Shown piece by piece: positions 7,813-17,588 of a DNA stretch of 32,837 nucleotides. The stretch is from Ignavibacteria bacterium GWF2_33_9. GTDB lineage: Bacteria; Bacteroidota; Ignavibacteria; Kapaibacteriales; UBA2268. Each line of letters opens with the position of its first letter. Position 1 is the stretch's first letter. A program made the position numbers and the translations under genes. Location: contig MHAC01000084.1 in assembly GCA_001804565.1 (NCBI GenBank), positions 49,787-82,623 of the forward strand, read 5' to 3'. The notes under the pieces were generated by a model. That model was not told the DNA's origin, searched no databases, and worked only from the letters and a program-made list of their open reading frames with translations.

Positions 7813-9897
7813 TTAATTCAAACCACGTTTTTCTAGTAATGGTTTAATGCTTGGTTCTTGACCTCTGAAACGAATATATAAATCCATTGGGTCCTCACTG
7901 TTCCCTTTTTCAAGGATATTCTTTCTGAATGAAGTGGCAGTTTTTTTATCGAATATCCCATTTTCTTTGAAATCCTGGAATGCATCAGAATCAAGTACTC
8001 CGGCCCAAATATAAGCATAATATCCGGCATCATATCCACCGGAAAATGTATGGCGAAAATAAGTTGAACGATAACGTGGAGGAATTTCGGAAATTAGTCC
8101 TAATTTTCCAAGTTTGTTTGCCTCAAATTTATCAATATCTTCAGTGAGTGGTTTTTCGATTATATGGTAAAATAAATCAAGATAACTTGCCGCAAGATAT
8201 TCGGTTGTTGCAAAACCTTGACCGAATCTTGATGCAGCTTTGATTTTTTCAACCAATTTTGCAGGAATAACTTCATTAGTTTTGTAGTGTTTTGCATATA
8301 GTGCAAGCATTTCAGGTTCGAAAGCCCAGTTTTCCATAATTTGAGAAGGTAATTCTACGAAGTCACGACTTACATTAGTTCCGCTCACACCTAAATATTG
8401 ACAATTAGAGAAAAGTCCGTGCAATGCATGACCAAATTCATGGAAGAAAGTTTCAGTTTCATCAATAGTTAAAAGGGATGGCTGGTCTTTTGTTGGTTTA
8501 GTGAAATTCAATACAATACTCACAACCGGTGATACTTTTTCACCATTAGCATAATATTCTTCTCTGTAATTTGTCATCCACGCTCCACCACGTTTACTGT
8601 CACGTGGGAAAAAGTCCATATAAATTACGCCAAGATGTGATCCGTCATTTTCCAAAACTTCATAACTAACTGCATCCTCGTGGTATTTTGGCAAATTTGT
8701 CATTTCTTTGAAAGTAATACCATAAAGGCGTTTAGATAATTCGAAGATTCCTTTTTTTACATTTTCTAATTGGAAATAAGGACGTATTTCTTCTTCATTC
8801 AAATCGTATTTTGCTTTGCGAACCTTTTCGGAATAATATCTCCAGTCGCAAGGTTCGAGTTTGAAATTACCACCTTCTTCATTTATCATCTTTTGCATGT
8901 CGGCAGCTTCCTGTTTGGAAACGTTTAATGCTGGTGTCCAGAGTTTATCGAGTAAATCGAATACTTTCGCCGGTGTTTTTGCCATATTTTCTGCCAATAC
9001 GAAGTCTGCATGAGATTTGTATCCAAGTAAATTCGCACGTTCTAAACGCAGATTTGCTATTTCCTTAATAATTTCTTTATTATCAAATTCATTATTATTA
9101 TTACCACGGTTCAGGTAAGCGTCTAAAAGTACTTTACGTAAATTTCTATTGTCTGCATATTGAAGGAATGGCATAATTGAGGGATTTTGCAATGTAAATA
9201 CCCATTTGCCTTCCAAACCTCTTGCTTTTGCATCATCTGCTGCAGCGTCAATCAGACCTTGAGGTAATCCGGATAAATCCTTTTTATTGTCAATAACTAA
9301 TTGATAGGAATTAGTTTCCTTAAGTACATTTTGTCCGAATTTGAGTGTAAGTAGCGAGAGTCTTTCATTGAGTTCACGCATTTTTGCTTGTTTTTTATCA
9401 TCAAGTTCGGCGCCGTTTCTTACGAAACCTCTATAATTATCGTCAAGTAGTCTTTGCTGTTCTTTTGTTAAATTTTCCGATTTCTGATGTTCATAAACAT
9501 ATTTAATACGTTTGAACAGTTCTTTATTCATCGAAATATTATCGGAATGAGCTGACAAGAGAGGTGATGATTCTTCAGCGATTTTCATCATTTCATCATC
9601 AGTAATAACGCTATTCAAGTTGTAAAAAATTGTGGCAACCTGATTTAAAGCTTGACCCGCATTGTCCAATACTTCAATTGTATTTTTAAAATTTGGAGTT
9701 TCTTTATTATTGATAATTGCTTCAATTTCCTTCTCATTCATTTTGATTGCTTCTTTGAAGGCAGGCATGTAATCGGAAGTTTTGAATTTGTTGAATGCCG
9801 GTACACCAAATGGTGTAGCAAATTTTTCCAGTAAGGGATTGGAATATACTGTCATAGTCATTGAAATTCCTATTAATAAGAATAATATAGTTTTCAT
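7813..9897 (-). CDS. M3-family zinc metallopeptidase (peptidyl-dipeptidase Dcp/oligopeptidase A-like) with signal peptide
   Basis: Zinc motif FFHEFGHALHGLF, PSQIMENWAFEPEML, GYDAGYYAYIWAGVLDSDAF; N-terminal signal-like MKTILFLLIGISMTMTVYS. Confidence 0.92.
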   Translation of the reverse strand: MKTILFLLIGISMTMTVYSNPLLEKFATPFGVPAFNKFKTSDYMPAFKEAIKMNEKEIEAIINNKETPNFKNTIEVLDNAGQALNQVATIFYNLNSVITDDEMMKIAEESSPLLSAHSDNISMNKELFKRIKYVYEHQKSENLTKEQQRLLDDNYRGFVRNGAELDDKKQAKMRELNERLSLLTLKFGQNVLKETNSYQLVIDNKKDLSGLPQGLIDAAADDAKARGLEGKWVFTLQNPSIMPFLQYADNRNLRKVLLDAYLNRGNNNNEFDNKEIIKEIANLRLERANLLGYKSHADFVLAENMAKTPAKVFDLLDKLWTPALNVSKQEAADMQKMINEEGGNFKLEPCDWRYYSEKVRKAKYDLNEEEIRPYFQLENVKKGIFELSKRLYGITFKEMTNLPKYHEDAVSYEVLENDGSHLGVIYMDFFPRDSKRGGAWMTNYREEYYANGEKVSPVVSIVLNFTKPTKDQPSLLTIDETETFFHEFGHALHGLFSNCQYLGVSGTNVSRDFVELPSQIMENWAFEPEMLALYAKHYKTNEVIPAKLVEKIKAASRFGQGFATTEYLAASYLDLFYHIIEKPLTEDIDKFEANKLGKLGLISEIPPRYRSTYFRHTFSGGYDAGYYAYIWAGVLDSDAFQDFKENGIFDKKTATSFRKNILEKGNSEDPMDLYIRFRGQEPSIKPLLEKRGLN

Positions 9898-9974
9898 TTA
9901 AATCCTATAAATATTTGTTAAAAAATCGAATTGTTAGTATTAAAATTGACGATTTTTCTAATGATTAATTACAA

Positions 9975-10871
9975 TTAATCATTATCATTGGAACTAATTT
10001 CGAAAGAAAGAACAACAGGTGTATGGTCTGAGATTTTTTCTGAATCCTTAGTTTTCAGCAAATCGTAAAAATCAATTTGATGGAGTGAATTTTGAATAAT
10101 TCTTTGTTCGGCAGCATTTGAGACTAGAATATGGTCTATCGAAAGCCAACGGTAATTCTTAGTACTCTTTAAAAATTCAGTAAGGAATTTAATATTTCTA
10201 TCTTCCGAAAGGGGATAAAGAGTTGTGGATTTTTTCTTGGGATTATCATTAAAGTCACCCAAAATGATATAATCTCTTTCTTTTGAGAAATGTTCCATTG
10301 AATCAATCCAGCCCTTTAAAGCATAGGCCTGTCTTGTACGTATAATTTGGCTGAATTTCTTCAACTCGGGTGTGCTGTCATAACGTGAAGTTGATTTGAG
10401 ATGTATATTCATCAGGGTAAAATCAAAATTTCCTTTCTTGGCCTCAGCAATAAATCCCGGCCTTGTTTTGTTAGGTTCAACAATTAATTGTCTAAAACTG
10501 CCAAAAATATTAAATGAAATTTTATCACTTACTAAAAAAGCGGGATTTTGTCTGCCTTTGTCTTCGCAAACGTAAAAATCATACCCATCAATATAATCGC
10601 AAACTTTTTTTAGAGCATTTTCATTTTCCACTTCTTGGAGTGCAATAATGTCAGCCTGAATTGTGGATAGCATTCGAGCCATGAGTTCATAATCACGTGC
10701 AGAACGAGGCTTGGTGTCGTTAATTCCATCACCAAGCCATTCTGTATTAAATGTAACTATTGTTAAAGTTTTCGGATTTGGTTCAATTTTATACTTTTTT
10801 TCAGTTGTCTGACAGGCAAAAAGAAAAGCAATTGATAAAAGTAATAAGTAATATCTACCAAAGATTTTCAC
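9975..10871 (-). CDS. Endonuclease/exonuclease/phosphatase (EEP) family lipoprotein
   Basis: Lipobox-like LLLLSIAFLFACQ; TIVTFNTEWLGDG, DIIALQEVEN, YIILGDFNDNP, SDHTPVVLSFE. Confidence 0.85.
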   Translation of the reverse strand: MKIFGRYYLLLLSIAFLFACQTTEKKYKIEPNPKTLTIVTFNTEWLGDGINDTKPRSARDYELMARMLSTIQADIIALQEVENENALKKVCDYIDGYDFYVCEDKGRQNPAFLVSDKISFNIFGSFRQLIVEPNKTRPGFIAEAKKGNFDFTLMNIHLKSTSRYDSTPELKKFSQIIRTRQAYALKGWIDSMEHFSKERDYIILGDFNDNPKKKSTTLYPLSEDRNIKFLTEFLKSTKNYRWLSIDHILVSNAAEQRIIQNSLHQIDFYDLLKTKDSEKISDHTPVVLSFEISSNDND

Positions 10872-10873
10872 TT

Positions 10874-11773
10874 TTACTTACCAATTCCAAAAATTGATTT
10901 TGTGATATGAGTAACCATTTGCGGATTTTCTTTTAATCTGCGGGTAGCGTATCCAAACCAGTCATCACCAAATGGGACATAAACACGCAAAGGATGACCT
11001 AATTTGAGTAATGAATTTCTTCGTTCTTCACGAACACCTAGCAGCATTTGGAATTCATATTGTTTTTTAGGCAAATTGCGTCTTTTCAGGGCGTCTAAGG
11101 AATATTGAATTAATTCCTCATCATGAGTCGCAATACCCACATAAAATTCATTGTCGAGCATTAAATCGAGTAATTTCTTATAATTATCACGTATTCCCTG
11201 TTTGTCTTTTATTGCAATTTCAGGTGCTTCATTATAAATGCCCTTGCAAAGGCGAACATTAGGCTTCAAGTCAATCAAACTCTTTACATCTGCTTCAGAA
11301 CGTTTCATATATGCCTGAAGGACAACTCCGACATTGTCGAAACCTTCAGAACGCAATTTTCTGTATGCATCCAAAGTCATATCTGTATATGGAGAATTTT
11401 CCATATCCAGTCTTGCACGAAGTCCGTATTCCTTTGCTTTAGCTACTAATCCACGAATATTATTGTAACCATAATCAAAATCGATTCCAAGACCAACAGA
11501 AGTTGGCTTAATGGAAAGATATGTTTCCAGATTATTGTCTTTAATTGAATCAAGGACCTGATAACAAAGGCCAAGTTCATGTTCAGCAACTTCTTTTGTT
11601 GTAACAAATTCGCCAAGGGCATCAATAGTGCTCATTCCATTCATATCCATAAGGCTTTTTGTAACATTCACAGCATCGCTTAAGGAAGGTCCGGCTATAT
11701 ATTTCTTTGCGAAAATATATACAAACGGTTTAGGGAAATAAGGTATTATTTTAGCGATTAAACTACTTATCAT
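10874..11773 (-). CDS. Proline dehydrogenase (monofunctional)
   Basis: LRARLDMENSPYTDMTLDAYR, GVVLQAYMKRSEADV, VRLCKGIYNEAPEIA, YEFQMLLGVREERRNSLL, RVYVPFGDDWFGYATRRLKENP. Confidence 0.9.
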   Translation of the reverse strand: MISSLIAKIIPYFPKPFVYIFAKKYIAGPSLSDAVNVTKSLMDMNGMSTIDALGEFVTTKEVAEHELGLCYQVLDSIKDNNLETYLSIKPTSVGLGIDFDYGYNNIRGLVAKAKEYGLRARLDMENSPYTDMTLDAYRKLRSEGFDNVGVVLQAYMKRSEADVKSLIDLKPNVRLCKGIYNEAPEIAIKDKQGIRDNYKKLLDLMLDNEFYVGIATHDEELIQYSLDALKRRNLPKKQYEFQMLLGVREERRNSLLKLGHPLRVYVPFGDDWFGYATRRLKENPQMVTHITKSIFGIGK

Positions 11774-11821
11774 TTTGTCACCTAAATAGGGTAAATATTT
11801 TATTAATTTATTAAAAAAAGA

Positions 11822-13210
11822 TTATTTCTTAATTGTTGAAATAAATTCTTCGACTTCAGGAATACCGCCCTGGAAGATCAAGTAACCATTGCTTGGTTCT
11901 CTTTCAGTCATTTCACCGGCAACAGGAGTAAGCATAATTTCTTTCACTTTATCCAACTCATGAGTTTGACCCAAAGCCCAGCCTAATTTCATAAAGGCAA
12001 CTTCAGGCAGCATATTTGCCAGAGGAACTACACCTAATTCCATCAGGTCACGACCTGTATCGTAAACATACATTTGTGCATATCCCCAAAGTGTTTGCAC
12101 AGTCATATATACTGCAACACCCGCTTCTTGTGCTCTTTTTAATGCAGGATAAACAGGTTTATTTACGTGTCCGAGACCTGTACCGGCAATAACAATACCT
12201 TTATAGCCTCTTTCAATGAGTGAATCGAAAATATCCGGATGCATTGCTGGATAATAGTAAACAATAGCAACATTATCATCAAAGTAAGGAACTAATTTGA
12301 AATTGCGGTCATTTCTGCGTTTTTTATAATCAGAGCGAAGAGGTTTAATTGATTGATTATTTACAGTAGCAAGTGGAATATCACCAATTGTACGGAAAGT
12401 CGAACGATAACTGGAATGCATTTTGCGAACTCTTGTTCCACGATGCAAAATGCCATACATATCCGAAGTAGGACCAAACATACAAACCATAACTTCTGCA
12501 ATATCACTCTCAGCTGCAGTTTTCACTGAGTGAATCAAATTAAGTGCAGCATCTGAGCTCGGTCTGTCGCTGGAACGTTGTGAACCCACCATGACGATTG
12601 GTACTGGTGAATCCTGAATCATGAAGGAAAGAATTGCAGCAGTATGGTGCATAGTGTCAGTACCATGACCAATAACAATCCCGTCAACACCTTTTTCTAT
12701 TTCGGCAGCAATTGCTTTTGCTGTGCCGATCCATTGTTCCGGGCCCATATTTTCACTAAATACTCCGTAAAGTTTTACTGTTTCAAGATTGCAAATATCT
12801 GCTAATTCGGGAACTGATCCATAAAGTTCACCTGGTGAAAAAGCAGGAATTACGGCACCTGTCCGATAATCCAAACGGCTTGCTATTGTTCCGCCTGTTC
12901 CGAAAAGCATTACTCTCGGCATCTTAGGTGAATAAGGGAATTCTTTTTCAGGAATTTTATAATGTGCTTCCTTACGACCATTGATTTTAATGTCTCGTAC
13001 TTTGCTTGCACGAACACCGATATTATAGCCAGTACGGAGTTTAATTACAATATGAAATTCATCTTGTTGTTCAGAACGAGGCAAAATCAATCCGATGAAA
13101 GTTGACTCATCAGTTGTTAATTCCACGTCACTCCAAATATAAGCATTATACTGCTTCAGTGCTTCCAGAGCAGCACCACGATAACCTTTAAATAATTCTT
13201 TTTCGTCCAT
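11822..13210 (-). CDS. gatD: Glutamyl-tRNA(Gln) amidotransferase subunit D (archaeal-type GatD, L-asparaginase-like)
   Basis: N-terminal GatD domain (FIGLILPRSEQQDEFHIVIKLRTGYNIGV) ahead of the asparaginase fold: MLFGTGGTIASRLDYRTGAVIPAFSPGEL, ENMGPEQW, GIVIGHGTDTMHHTAAILSFM, VGSQRSSDRPSSDAALNL, RGTRVRKMHSSYRSTF, GIVIAGTGLGHV. Adjacent to gatE. Confidence 0.93.
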   Translation of the reverse strand: MDEKELFKGYRGAALEALKQYNAYIWSDVELTTDESTFIGLILPRSEQQDEFHIVIKLRTGYNIGVRASKVRDIKINGRKEAHYKIPEKEFPYSPKMPRVMLFGTGGTIASRLDYRTGAVIPAFSPGELYGSVPELADICNLETVKLYGVFSENMGPEQWIGTAKAIAAEIEKGVDGIVIGHGTDTMHHTAAILSFMIQDSPVPIVMVGSQRSSDRPSSDAALNLIHSVKTAAESDIAEVMVCMFGPTSDMYGILHRGTRVRKMHSSYRSTFRTIGDIPLATVNNQSIKPLRSDYKKRRNDRNFKLVPYFDDNVAIVYYYPAMHPDIFDSLIERGYKGIVIAGTGLGHVNKPVYPALKRAQEAGVAVYMTVQTLWGYAQMYVYDTGRDLMELGVVPLANMLPEVAFMKLGWALGQTHELDKVKEIMLTPVAGEMTEREPSNGYLIFQGGIPEVEEFISTIKK

Positions 13211-13224
13211 TTTCAGTTCAAATT

Positions 13225-15141
13225 TTAGTCTTTAATTAAGTTTAATATTTCCTGACCTTTCACTTTTCCACGTAATTTCGACATTGTAATACCCATCAAA
13301 ATCTCTGTTTTGAATTCCGGTTTTCTGATTTTTATTCTATCAAATTCTGCTTTTGCTTGATTTATAATTTGAGTTAATTCAGGATCTACACAAAGTTTCG
13401 GCAGCATATCCGGTGAATATTTACCCAAGTTCATTGCTTTACGAATTGTATGCAAAACACCTTCTTTCAAAATGTTGCCAGATTGATAATTGCGGAAAAT
13501 ATCAAGATAATCTTCATGTGAAAGTACAGAAATGTTTAGTTTTTCTTTCTTCAATCTTTTATGAAAATCTATCAGGATAAAACTTGCATATTTCGGATCA
13601 ACTTTTAAATTATAGACAACTTCTTCGAAAGTATCTGCAAATCTTGATCCTGCGATTTCTTCAGAAAGTTTTTCACTCAAGCCCAAATCTTGGTAGTTCT
13701 TAATTCTAATCCAAACAGATTTTGGCAAACCTGCTTTAATTTTGTCATATCTTTCCTGCGTGATTTTAATTGGAGGCAAATCAGTATCAGGATACATTCT
13801 TTCGGGTCCGGGTAAAATTCTTTCGAAACCGTTTGTTCCGTCCGAAAGTGCCTGACGAGTTTCAGAAGGAATTCCAATTGTTGCTTCTTTTGCACGGATA
13901 ATAATCTCGTTTGCTCCGGTTAAGGAATCTCTTTCATCACCCCAAACGATTACTATAGTATCATTTTCGGTTGCACCGATTGATTTCTTTATAATACTCC
14001 ATTCCGAGGAAGGAATTGATTCGCTCATAGAATCAGAATGCATAATATTTGGCAAAGTTGAAAGACAAGCAATTACTCTAACTCTATCTGAAATTTCTCG
14101 TGAAAAATAAGTATCAGTTTGAGTCTGCCATCTTAGCAAACCTTTAAATCCATGGAGTAGAACACATCTCACTCTATTACCTTTTGCTATAGCATCGCTG
14201 ATTTGGAAGCACCGAGTTTTCCTCATCAATTTTGTTATATCCGCATTTTCAGCTGAAAAAGTTTCTGCGTTAATGCCACGATTCCATAATTCCTGACGCA
14301 ATTTGAGTAAATTCCATTGTCTCATTGCTTCATTATATGTCAGAAGTGGAATTTTAGTAATTTTGGATACACCTTTTATTTCAATTCTGGTACCACCTGT
14401 AACTGATACATTCACATCTTGTCTTGCTGCACCCATTCCTGTTCTCACGTGACCGGTGGAACGAGCCATTTTGCGAATAATTTGGTTAACTTCAGCAACT
14501 TCCTGAGGTGTTTTCATTTCCGGTTGAGTTACTGTTTCAATTAGTGGCATACCAAGCCTATCAGTAATATACACACGTTTATGTCCAACATCACTCACTT
14601 CACGGCAAGAATCCTCTTCGATCGACATTTGAATTAGATTGATTTGCTTGTCCTTATAGGGTAATGCTCCACCTACCGATACGATGGCAGTTCTTTGGAA
14701 ACCGGTCGGTATGCTGCCATCCAAATACTGTTTTCTTGCTATATGAACTTCATCAACAATATGAGCATTATTGAGCATTGCAATTTCCATTGCAATATCC
14801 AATGCGTTTGAATTCATCATAAACGGTGGTGTATCGTCCATTTCGTATGTGCAGACAGTATCGTAATTTATTCTATAAATAATTTCTTTTTTAGTTTTAA
14901 ATTCCATCAAGGCAGTCCCATCGTACTCGCCCAGTTCAGAAAGGGTTGGTCGCATGTGACGCAGAATTTCTGCATTATAATTGCTTGAATAATGTCCGGC
15001 AGGGCAGCGGCAGAAGAGTTTTTTATCTGTCCAAAGTTGTTGATGCACCTCCAGACCTGATTTGAAACCTACTTTCGCATAATCTTCGGGAGTCATCAGA
15101 TTAAATGGCTTAAAATCGAAATCGAAATAATTAATGTTCAT
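13225..15141 (-). CDS. gatE: Glutamyl-tRNA(Gln) amidotransferase subunit E (archaeal-type GatE, with GAD insertion domain)
   Basis: GLEVHQQLWTDKKLFCRCPAGH, RPTLSELGEYDGTAL, GFQRTAIVSVGG, DRLGMPLIETVTQPEMKTPQE, GAARQDVNVSVTGGTRIEIKGVS, a GAD-like insertion (IGATENDTIVIVWGDE...ANEIIIRAKEATIGIPSETRQAL) before FERILPGPERMYPDTDLPPI, and a GatB/YqeY-like C-terminus. Confidence 0.93.
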   Translation of the reverse strand: MNINYFDFDFKPFNLMTPEDYAKVGFKSGLEVHQQLWTDKKLFCRCPAGHYSSNYNAEILRHMRPTLSELGEYDGTALMEFKTKKEIIYRINYDTVCTYEMDDTPPFMMNSNALDIAMEIAMLNNAHIVDEVHIARKQYLDGSIPTGFQRTAIVSVGGALPYKDKQINLIQMSIEEDSCREVSDVGHKRVYITDRLGMPLIETVTQPEMKTPQEVAEVNQIIRKMARSTGHVRTGMGAARQDVNVSVTGGTRIEIKGVSKITKIPLLTYNEAMRQWNLLKLRQELWNRGINAETFSAENADITKLMRKTRCFQISDAIAKGNRVRCVLLHGFKGLLRWQTQTDTYFSREISDRVRVIACLSTLPNIMHSDSMSESIPSSEWSIIKKSIGATENDTIVIVWGDERDSLTGANEIIIRAKEATIGIPSETRQALSDGTNGFERILPGPERMYPDTDLPPIKITQERYDKIKAGLPKSVWIRIKNYQDLGLSEKLSEEIAGSRFADTFEEVVYNLKVDPKYASFILIDFHKRLKKEKLNISVLSHEDYLDIFRNYQSGNILKEGVLHTIRKAMNLGKYSPDMLPKLCVDPELTQIINQAKAEFDRIKIRKPEFKTEILMGITMSKLRGKVKGQEILNLIKD

Positions 15142-15241
15142 AGACTTTCAAAAAATGATTTTTACAGAAACACAAAATTACGAAATAAATTTCTTAAAGT
15201 CTAACCTTCAACTTTTTAATTATATATTATTTTTATTTTCT

Positions 15242-15249
15242 TAATTTTG
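15242..15249 (+). promoter_or_regulatory. Candidate -7 element TAATTTTG upstream of gap
   Basis: Matches TAnnTTTG, 62 nt upstream of the gap ATG; -33 element not clear. Confidence 0.3.
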
Positions 15250-15311
15250 TAAACAAGATTTACAATTGAAATCACAAAAAATTAAAATTCAAATTAAATT
15301 TAAGGTATATT

Positions 15312-16313
15312 ATGAGTATGAAAATTGCAATTAACGGATTTGGCAGAATTGGTAGATTAGTATTTCGTGAAATGTTCAATCGTAAAATGGATGTGGAATT
15401 TGTTGGAATTAATGATTTAACTGACGCAAAAACTTTAGCACATCTTTTCAAATATGATTCCACACAAGGGAAATTCCCGGGTTCTGTTTCCATTGATGGA
15501 AGTAATCTGAATGTGGATGGAATCGTTATCCCGATTTCTTCATCACGCACAATTGAAGATATTCCATGGAAGGACGTGGACATAGTAATAGAATCTACAG
15601 GTGTTTACACAAAAAGAGCTGATTTGGAAAAATTCATCAATGTGAAGGGTGCAAAAAAGGTTGTTCTTACAGCTCCAGCAAAAGATGAACTCGATGCGAC
15701 AGTTGTATTGGGTGTGAACGACCATGTTTTAAATGGTTCCGAAAAAATTCTTTCTAATGCATCTTGCACTACCAATTGCCTTGCTCCTATGGTAAAAGTA
15801 CTTAATGATAAATTTGGCGTAGAAAGTGGATTTATGCTTACTGTTCATGCTTATACAAATGATCAGAGAATTTTGGATTTACCACACAAAGATTTACGCA
15901 GGGCAAGAGCTGCTGCAGTAAATACAATTCCTACTTCTACAGGAGCAGCAAAAGCTGTTGGATTGGTTATCCCTGAATTATTAGGCAAATTGAAAGGATA
16001 TTCATTGCGTGTGCCTGTTCCAGATGGTTCTATTACTGATTTTTCTGCAATTTTGAAAACACCTGCAACAAAAGATGAAATAAACAAAGCAATGAAAGAA
16101 GCTTCTGAAACATATCTGAAAGGTATAATGGAATATTCAGAAGAACCTTTAGTATCCAGCGATATAATCGGTAATCCTCATTCATGCATTTTGGATGCTG
16201 ACCTGACTGATTCTATTGGTACATTCGTAAAAGTAGTTGGTTGGTATGATAATGAATTTGGTTATTCAAGCAGAATAGTTGACCTGGTTGCAAAACTTGA
16301 AGCAATGCTATAG
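15312..16313 (+). CDS. gap: Glyceraldehyde-3-phosphate dehydrogenase, type I
   Basis: [16 protein letters not shown], catalytic [62 protein letters not shown]. Confidence 0.98.
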   Translation: MSMKIAINGFGRIGRLVFREMFNRKMDVEFVGINDLTDAKTLAHLFKYDSTQGKFPGSVSIDGSNLNVDGIVIPISSSRTIEDIPWKDVDIVIESTGVYTKRADLEKFINVKGAKKVVLTAPAKDELDATVVLGVNDHVLNGSEKILSNASCTTNCLAPMVKVLNDKFGVESGFMLTVHAYTNDQRILDLPHKDLRRARAAAVNTIPTSTGAAKAVGLVIPELLGKLKGYSLRVPVPDGSITDFSAILKTPATKDEINKAMKEASETYLKGIMEYSEEPLVSSDIIGNPHSCILDADLTDSIGTFVKVVGWYDNEFGYSSRIVDLVAKLEAML

Positions 16314-16322
16314 GAGCGGGAT

Positions 16323-17516
16323 ATGATTAAATCTATTAATGATTATTCCTTTTCAGGGAAGAAAGTCCTTGTAAGAGTGGATTTCAACGTACCTATAGAT
16401 GAAAATCTGAAAATAACGGATGATACAAGGATAATATCAAGTCTTCCTACAATTGAAAAAATTTTGAAAGATGGTGGAATCCCTGTACTATGCTCGCATT
16501 TAGGACGTCCAAAAGGCAAAGTAAATTCAAAATATTCTCTGAAACCTGTCGCAGATTATTTAGCAAGCATCTTGAATTTTACTGTTCATTTTGCAGAAGA
16601 CTGCATTGGTGAACCTGCTGAAGATGCAGTTGCAAAAGCGAAATTAGGTGAAATTGTATTATTGGAAAATTTACGATTCCATCCTGAAGAAGAGGGGAAC
16701 GTCAAAGAATTTTCTGAAAGTTTAGCATCCCTCACTGATGTATATGTGAATGATGCTTTCGGTAGTGCTCACCGTGCTCATGCAAGTACTGAAGGTGTTA
16801 CAAAATTCTTTGGTGAAAATAAATTTGCCGGCTTTTTGTTGCTGAAAGAATTAAAATATCTTGGTTCTGCAATGGAAAATCCGCAAAATCCTTTTGTGTC
16901 AATTATTGGTGGGGCGAAAATTTCCGGAAAAATTGATGTAATCAGGAAATTGCTTGAAAAATGCGATTCAATTTTAATTGGCGGCGGGATGACGTTTACT
17001 TTTTTAAAAGCAAAAGGATATAATATTGGCAATTCATTGCTCGAGGAAGACAGAATAAATCTTGCAAAAGAACTTCTCGAGGAAGCAAAAGAACGCAAAG
17101 TGAATTTAATTCTACCGAGCGATATTATAATTGCAAAAGAATTTAATAATAATTCTGAATATAAAATTGTACCGTCTGATAAAATACCTGATGGATGGAT
17201 TGGTATGGACATTGGTATTGCTGCACAAAATGAGTATTTCAATATTATTAACAATGCAAAAACAGTCTTTTGGAATGGACCGATGGGAGTTTTCGAAATG
17301 ACAAACTTTGCAAACGGTACTTTGAGCATAGCTAAAGGAATGAAGGAATCCACCGGAAAAGGTGCTGTAACAATTGTTGGAGGAGGAGATTCCGTTGCTG
17401 CGATTAATCAGTTAGGATTCAGTAAAGATGTTTCTCATGTTTCCACAGGTGGTGGTGCTTCATTGGAATTCATTGAAGGTAAAGTTCTGCCGGGTGTGAA
17501 AGCATTGGAAATATAA
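16323..17516 (+). CDS. pgk: Phosphoglycerate kinase
   Basis: KKVLVRVDFNVPIDE, LCSHLGRPKG, LLENLRFHPEEEGN, VNDAFGSAHRAHAST, FWNGPMGVFE, IVGGGDSVAA, HVSTGGGASLEF. Confidence 0.98.
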   Translation: MIKSINDYSFSGKKVLVRVDFNVPIDENLKITDDTRIISSLPTIEKILKDGGIPVLCSHLGRPKGKVNSKYSLKPVADYLASILNFTVHFAEDCIGEPAEDAVAKAKLGEIVLLENLRFHPEEEGNVKEFSESLASLTDVYVNDAFGSAHRAHASTEGVTKFFGENKFAGFLLLKELKYLGSAMENPQNPFVSIIGGAKISGKIDVIRKLLEKCDSILIGGGMTFTFLKAKGYNIGNSLLEEDRINLAKELLEEAKERKVNLILPSDIIIAKEFNNNSEYKIVPSDKIPDGWIGMDIGIAAQNEYFNIINNAKTVFWNGPMGVFEMTNFANGTLSIAKGMKESTGKGAVTIVGGGDSVAAINQLGFSKDVSHVSTGGGASLEFIEGKVLPGVKALEI

Positions 17517-17540
17517 TATTTTATTTTTTCACTAAAAAGA

Positions 17541-17573
17541 AAAGGTTGCCCGATGTGAGCAACCTTTTTTTTG
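17541..17573. terminator. Intrinsic terminator between convergent pgk and the T9SS cargo gene
   Basis: AAAGGTTGC-ccgatgtga-GCAACCTTTtttttt. Confidence 0.85.
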
Positions 17574-17588
17574 ATTTTAAGGAAAATA

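Noticed and set aside
11822-13210. Reading the ORF as a plain L-asparaginase
   Set aside because: It has the GatD-specific N-terminal domain, the SSDRPSSDAA signature and lies next to GatE.
13225-15141. Reading the ORF as bacterial GatB
   Set aside because: At 638 aa with a GAD-like insertion and GatE-specific N-terminal motifs, and no gatA or gatC nearby, GatE fits better.
16778-17353. 191-aa minus-strand ORF inside pgk
   Set aside because: Antisense to a highly conserved coding frame, with no recognisable domain; shadow ORF.
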